From an uncultured Lachnospiraceae bacterium (GTDB taxonomy: Bacteria; Bacillota; Clostridia; Lachnospirales; Lachnospiraceae), in NCBI GenBank assembly GCA_910583895.1, contig CAJTYJ010000009.1, forward strand, positions 23,364-87,363: a stretch of 64,000 nt of DNA. Direction: 5' to 3'. The translations under genes and the position numbers were made by a program. Below are positions 60,305 through 64,000 of the stretch, one piece after another. Position 1 is the stretch's first letter. The number at the start of each line of letters is the position of its first letter. Below the pieces are notes generated by a model. That model was not told where the DNA came from. It searched no databases and was given only the letters and a program-made list of their open reading frames with translations.

Positions 60305-62917
60305 ATGAATTTTCAGAAATTTACGCAGAAATCCATTCAGGCAGTGAATGATCTGGAGAAGACGGCGCTGGAATACGGGAATCAGGAGATCGAGCAGGAG
60401 CATCTTTTGTACAGCCTTCTGACGCAGGAGGAAAGTCTGATTGCCAGACTGATCGCCAAGATGGAGATAGATGTCACATTATGGATAGAGAGCGTGGAGG
60501 AGGCGCTGAATAAAAGGGTCAAGGTGTCCGGGGGAAAGCCCTATATCGGGCAGTATTTAAACCGGGCGCTGGTCAGCGCAGAAGACGAGGCAAAGAGGAT
60601 GGGGGACGAGTATGTTTCGGTAGAACATTTGTTCTTGTCTCTGCTGGACAATCCAAGTCCTTCCCTCAAGGAACTCTTCCGGAAAAGCGGCATCACAAGA
60701 GACCGCTTTTTGCAGGCTCTTTCCACGGTTCGCGGCAATCAGCGGGTGACCAGCGACAACCCGGAGGCGACTTACGATACGCTGAATAAATACGGCTATG
60801 ACCTGGTGGAGCGTGCCAGAGAGCAGAAGCTGGACCCGGTCATCGGCAGAGATGCAGAGATCCGAAACGTCATCCGGATTCTGTCCCGGAAGACCAAGAA
60901 CAATCCGGTGCTGATCGGAGAACCCGGTGTGGGTAAGACGGCGGTTGTGGAAGGGCTTGCTCAGCGGATTGTCCGGGGAGATGTGCCGGAAGGACTGAAG
61001 GAAAAGAAAGTCTTTGCCCTGGATATGGGGGCACTGGTGGCAGGCGCCAAATACCGCGGTGAGTTCGAGGAGCGCCTGAAAGCGGTGCTGGAAGAAGTGC
61101 GTAAAAGCGAAGGCCGTATTATTTTATTTATTGATGAACTTCATCTGATTGTGGGAGCGGGCAAGACCGACGGAGCCATGGATGCAGGCAATATGCTGAA
61201 GCCTCTGCTGGCCAGAGGAGAGCTGCACTGCATCGGCGCCACGACGCTGGACGAGTACCGGCAGTACATCGAGAAAGACGCAGCGCTGGAGCGCAGGTTC
61301 CAGCAGGTACTGGTGGACGAGCCGACGGTGGAAGATACCATCTCAATCCTGCGCGGTTTAAAGGAGTGCTACGAAGTGTTTCATGGAGTGAAGATCACAG
61401 ATTCGGCTCTGGTTTCAGCAGCCTCTTTGTCTCATCGCTATATCTCGGAACGTTTTCTTCCGGATAAAGCCATCGATCTGGTGGACGAGGCCTGCGCGCT
61501 GATCAAGACCGAGCTGGATTCCATGCCCACCGAGCTGGACGAACTGCGCCGGAAGGTGCTTCAGTTTGAGATTGAGGAGGCGGCGCTTAAAAAGGAAACG
61601 GACCGCTTAAGTCAGGACCGTCTGGAAGCACTCCAGAAAGAACTGGCGGAACTTCGTGATGAATTTAACAATAAAAAAGCCCGGTGGGACGAGGAAAAGC
61701 ATTCGGTGGAACGCTTAAGCAGACTCCGGGAAGAAATCGAATCGGTGAATAAACAGATTCAGGCGGCGCAGCAGGGGTATGACCTGGAAAAGGCGGCCCA
61801 GCTTCAGTACGGACAGCTTCCGCAGCTGCAAAAGCAGCTGGAAGAAGAGGAAGAAAAGGTGAAAAGACAGGATTTCTCCCTTGTTCATGAAAGTGTGACC
61901 GATGAAGAGATCGCAAGGATCATCTCCCGCTGGACCGGTATCCCGGTGGTGAAGCTGACCGAAAGCGAGCGGAACAAAACACTCCATCTGGACAAAGAAC
62001 TTCACCGGCGGGTGATTGGACAGGAGGAAGGCGTCTGCAAGGTGACCGATGCCATCATCCGTTCCAGAGCAGGCATCAAGGACCCTGGCAAACCGATCGG
62101 TTCCTTTTTGTTCCTTGGTCCTACCGGTGTGGGCAAGACCGAGCTGGCCAAAGCTCTGGCGGCCAGTCTGTTTGACGACGAGCAAAATATGGTCCGCATC
62201 GATATGAGCGAATATATGGAAAAATACGCGGTTTCCCGGCTGATCGGAGCGCCTCCGGGATATGTGGGTTATGAAGAAGGCGGGCAGCTGACGGAGGCGG
62301 TCCGCAGAAAGCCTTATTCCGTCGTGCTTTTTGATGAAGTGGAGAAGGCTCATCCGGATGTGTTCAATGTCCTTTTGCAGGTGCTGGACGACGGGCGGAT
62401 CACAGATTCCCAGGGCCGGACCGTGGACTTTAAAAACACGATTCTGATTATGACATCCAACATCGGATCTTCCTATCTCCTGGAAGGCATTGATGAAAAA
62501 GGCGAGATCCGTCCGGAGAGCGAAGCACTGGTGATGCAGGAGCTGCGCAGTCATTTCCGTCCGGAGTTTTTAAACCGGCTGGATGAGACGATCCTGTTCA
62601 AGCCGCTGACCAAAGACGACATTGGACAGATCGTGGATCTTATGGTTTCGGATCTGAACCGGAGGCTTGCGGACAAGGAACTGGCCCTGGAACTGACAGA
62701 CAGCGCAAAAGCATATGTCATAGAACATGGATATGACCCGATATACGGTGCACGGCCTCTGAAACGTTATCTGCAGAAATATGTGGAGACCATGGCGGCA
62801 CGATATCTGCTGTCGGAAGAAGTGCAGGCGGGAAGTGTGATGCTGGTGGATCAGGGCGTGGACGGGCTTGTGATCTGCAGGAAAATAACAGAGGAGGCTG
62901 CCTATGATACCAAATGA
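60305..62917 (+). CDS. clpB: ATP-dependent chaperone ClpB
   Basis: 870-aa disaggregase that with DnaK rescues aggregated proteins. N-terminal Clp_N domain (MNFQKFTQKSIQAVNDLEKT); first AAA module with Walker A GEPGVGKT near residue 205; the long middle coiled coil specific to ClpB (about residues 400-530, rich in Glu/Lys/Gln heptads); second AAA module with GPTGVGKTELAKALA near residue 608 and IGAPPGYVGYEEGG; C-terminal DPIYGARPLKRYLQ. The start at 60305 has GAGAGGAGGATGGCAT. HrcA control is suggested by the CIRCE-like site. Confidence 0.97.
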   Translation: MNFQKFTQKSIQAVNDLEKTALEYGNQEIEQEHLLYSLLTQEESLIARLIAKMEIDVTLWIESVEEALNKRVKVSGGKPYIGQYLNRALVSAEDEAKRMGDEYVSVEHLFLSLLDNPSPSLKELFRKSGITRDRFLQALSTVRGNQRVTSDNPEATYDTLNKYGYDLVERAREQKLDPVIGRDAEIRNVIRILSRKTKNNPVLIGEPGVGKTAVVEGLAQRIVRGDVPEGLKEKKVFALDMGALVAGAKYRGEFEERLKAVLEEVRKSEGRIILFIDELHLIVGAGKTDGAMDAGNMLKPLLARGELHCIGATTLDEYRQYIEKDAALERRFQQVLVDEPTVEDTISILRGLKECYEVFHGVKITDSALVSAASLSHRYISERFLPDKAIDLVDEACALIKTELDSMPTELDELRRKVLQFEIEEAALKKETDRLSQDRLEALQKELAELRDEFNNKKARWDEEKHSVERLSRLREEIESVNKQIQAAQQGYDLEKAAQLQYGQLPQLQKQLEEEEEKVKRQDFSLVHESVTDEEIARIISRWTGIPVVKLTESERNKTLHLDKELHRRVIGQEEGVCKVTDAIIRSRAGIKDPGKPIGSFLFLGPTGVGKTELAKALAASLFDDEQNMVRIDMSEYMEKYAVSRLIGAPPGYVGYEEGGQLTEAVRRKPYSVVLFDEVEKAHPDVFNVLLQVLDDGRITDSQGRTVDFKNTILIMTSNIGSSYLLEGIDEKGEIRPESEALVMQELRSHFRPEFLNRLDETILFKPLTKDDIGQIVDLMVSDLNRRLADKELALELTDSAKAYVIEHGYDPIYGARPLKRYLQKYVETMAARYLLSEEVQAGSVMLVDQGVDGLVICRKITEEAAYDTK

Positions 62918-63077
62918 TCCCATGATGCTGCTCAGCTATGTGAATACCCGGCTCCGGGATGTGTATCCGGATTTTGAGACTTTCTGCGGGGAAGAGGGTG
63001 TGGATCTGGATGCAGTGACGGAAAAACTTCGCAGTATTGACTATGAATATGACAGCAAATTAAATCGATTTGTATAA
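62904..63077 (+). CDS. DUF4250 family small protein
   Basis: 57-aa protein starting MIPNDPMMLLSYVNTRLRDV and ending YDSKLNRFV, which fits the short DUF4250 family found across Clostridia; function unknown. It overlaps the clpB 3' end by 14 bases, and AGAGGAGGCTGCCT inside clpB serves as its ribosome site, so it is translated with clpB. Confidence 0.85.
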   Translation: MIPNDPMMLLSYVNTRLRDVYPDFETFCGEEGVDLDAVTEKLRSIDYEYDSKLNRFV

Positions 63078-63210
63078 AGGATTCCAAATTCAGCGAGCCG
63101 TGTGCGGCAGGTGGCATTTACCTATCGGATCTATGCAAAACCGGAATACGAGCTGGGGGTGATCGCTCAGGATGCAAACGTTGAGTTCTATGATATTCGT
63201 TTTACAAAGT
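63078..63210 (+). pseudogene. Unassigned coding-like remnant after DUF4250
   Basis: In the same frame as DUF4250 and directly after its stop, 43 sense codons read RIPNSASRVRQVAFTYRIYA, then KPEYELGVIAQDANVEFYD and IRFTK before a stop. The sequence is protein-like but has no ATG; a GTG at 63102 without a ribosome site is the only start candidate. I do not recognise it. It may be the tail of a lost gene. Confidence 0.35.
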
Positions 63211-63239
63211 GATTCTGATGAAAAAATAGTAAAAATCAG

Positions 63240-63268
63240 TTGACATCGGGTCGTTCCTGTGCTATACT
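63240..63268 (+). promoter_or_regulatory. infC-rpmI promoter
   Basis: Consensus -35 TTGACA (63240-63245), 17-bp spacer and -10 TATACT (63263-63268), about 160 bp before infC. Confidence 0.85.
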
Positions 63269-63274
63269 GTTTAA

Positions 63275-63406
63275 GGTTATGAAATGAAAGAAGAGTATCC
63301 ACTCTCACCTTGGCACAGGAAGTGACCCGGGTTAATACGATCGCAAGGTATGCGTCAGCATATTTGTTTTGTGTGTGAAGTGGATAGTTTTCTATCCACT
63401 TTTTTT
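63275..63406 (+). ncRNA. infC-rpmI leader RNA with terminator (L20-leader type)
   Basis: About 130-nt leader ending in a strong terminator: AGTGGATAG (63379-63387), TTTT loop, CTATCCACT (63392-63400) and a run of T. Early in the leader, AGTATCCACT (63293-63302) can pair with the 5' arm AGTGGATA, so a competing antiterminator can form. This is the layout of the L20-controlled leader of Firmicute infC-rpmI-rplT operons; assignment is by position and structure. Confidence 0.8.
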
Positions 63407-63426
63407 ATGCGCGGAGGTGTACAGTT

Positions 63427-63936
63427 ATTAGCGAATTAATGATTAATGAGCAGATCAGAGACCGGGAAATCCGTCTGATCGGCCAGGATGGAGAGCAGTT
63501 AGGCATTATGTCTGCCAGTGAGGCAATGAGAATGGCGAGGGAGGCTGAGCTGGATCTGGTGAAGATTGCTCCTACCGCTAAGCCGCCGGTATGCAAGATT
63601 ATCGATTATGGCAAGTACCGTTATGAGCTGGCTAGAAAAGAGAAGGAAGCAAGAAAAAAACAGAAAACCATCGAAATCAAAGAAGTTCGTCTGTCTCCGA
63701 ATATTGACGACAACGATCTGAATACGAAGGTCAACGCGGCAAGGAAGTTCATTCAGAAAGGCGACAAGGTAAAGGTTACCCTGCGTTTTCGTGGACGTGA
63801 GATGGCGCATGTGCAGAGCAGTAAGCAGATCCTGGATGTATTTGCCGAGAAACTCTCGGATATCGCGGTTGTCGACAGAGCGCCGAAGATGGAAGGCCGC
63901 AGCATGACCATGTTTTTCAGTGAAAAACGTAATTAA
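63427..63936 (+). CDS. infC: Translation initiation factor IF-3, ATT start codon
   Basis: 169-aa IF-3, which guides start-codon choice on the 30S subunit. N-terminal domain MINEQIRDREIRLIGQDGEQ, linker rich in Lys, and C-terminal domain VRLSPNIDDNDLNTKVNAAR through GREMAHVQSSKQIL. The in-frame ATG at 63439 has no ribosome site at the right distance, whereas GGAGGTG (63413-63419) is seven bases before an ATT at 63427, the rare start codon used by infC in E. coli and many bacteria for self-regulation. That start adds four residues, as in relatives. Confidence 0.93.
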   Translation: MSELMINEQIRDREIRLIGQDGEQLGIMSASEAMRMAREAELDLVKIAPTAKPPVCKIIDYGKYRYELARKEKEARKKQKTIEIKEVRLSPNIDDNDLNTKVNAARKFIQKGDKVKVTLRFRGREMAHVQSSKQILDVFAEKLSDIAVVDRAPKMEGRSMTMFFSEKRN

Positions 63937-63965
63937 ATTATATATTTTACAGGAGGAATCAACAT

Positions 63966-64000
63966 ATGCCAAAGGTAAAGACAAGCAGAGCAGCTGCAAA
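63966..64000 (+). CDS. rpmI: Ribosomal protein L35 (5' part only)
   Basis: Starts MPKVKTSRAAAK, the invariant N-terminus of L35, 29 bp after infC with AGGAGGAATCAACAT as ribosome site. The window ends after the first 11 codons. rplT is expected next. Confidence 0.93.
   Translation, partial: MPKVKTSRAAA

Overview
The window looks like chromosome from a gut Lachnospiraceae (Clostridia). Supporting features are moderate GC, purine-rich Shine-Dalgarno sites, many PTS sugar operons, an AGCS symporter, DUF815 and DUF4250 proteins, a bile salt hydrolase, and an infC-rpmI leader with an ATT start codon. No species call is attempted, and no tRNA, rRNA or canonical CRISPR array was seen.

Left part (1-28.3 kb), metabolic core. 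A lipid kinase and rpiB are followed by a minus-strand mannitol operon (mtlR-mtlA-mtlD plus an HPr paralogue with Asp at the usual Ser46 position). Next come a BtpA-family protein, a DeoR regulator, glmS, an Lrp-type regulator beside an AGCS alanine/glycine symporter, a small HD (p)ppGpp-hydrolase-like protein and an aminotransferase. A maltose / alpha-glucoside operon follows (GH4 6-phospho-alpha-glucosidase, EIIBC, EIIA) with a divergent RpiR regulator. Then come a DUF815 ATPase, uppP, galK, a two-component pair, a GNAT enzyme and malQ.

Middle part (28.3-42.7 kb). A beta-glucoside operon is controlled by a visible RAT/terminator antitermination leader (licT-EIIBCA-GH1) and a convergent AraC regulator. 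It is followed by a HigBA-type toxin-antitoxin with a perfect operator, a MATE exporter, a bile salt hydrolase, and a sensing pair: a solute-binding lipoprotein with a 5'-nucleotidase-C-like tail and a hybrid histidine kinase with two receivers.

Right part (42.7-60.1 kb), the most interesting region: a BREX type 1-like defence island, all on the + strand. The order is xre regulator, brxA, brxB, brxC, a Septu-like pair (AAA ATPase + HNH nuclease), pglX, a broken DUF3791-like gene, a SIR2-domain protein, a short two-copy repeat element, an AlbA_2 (Schlafen-like) protein, pglZ. No brxL follows pglZ; the island ends in a short gene-free stretch before clpB. The modification core (BrxB, BrxC, PglX, PglZ) is therefore present, the usual BrxL is absent here, and three other defence-type modules lie inside the operon. 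Noncoding structure is unusual: a nested inverted repeat around the island promoter, hairpins between brxA/brxB and brxB/brxC, and a GC-rich in-frame insert in pglZ. The left edge carries a transposon (TnpV-like) remnant.

Right edge (60.1-64 kb). clpB has a CIRCE-like operator, followed by DUF4250, a small unassigned reading frame, and infC-rpmI behind an L20/IF3-type leader. rpmI is cut by the window end.
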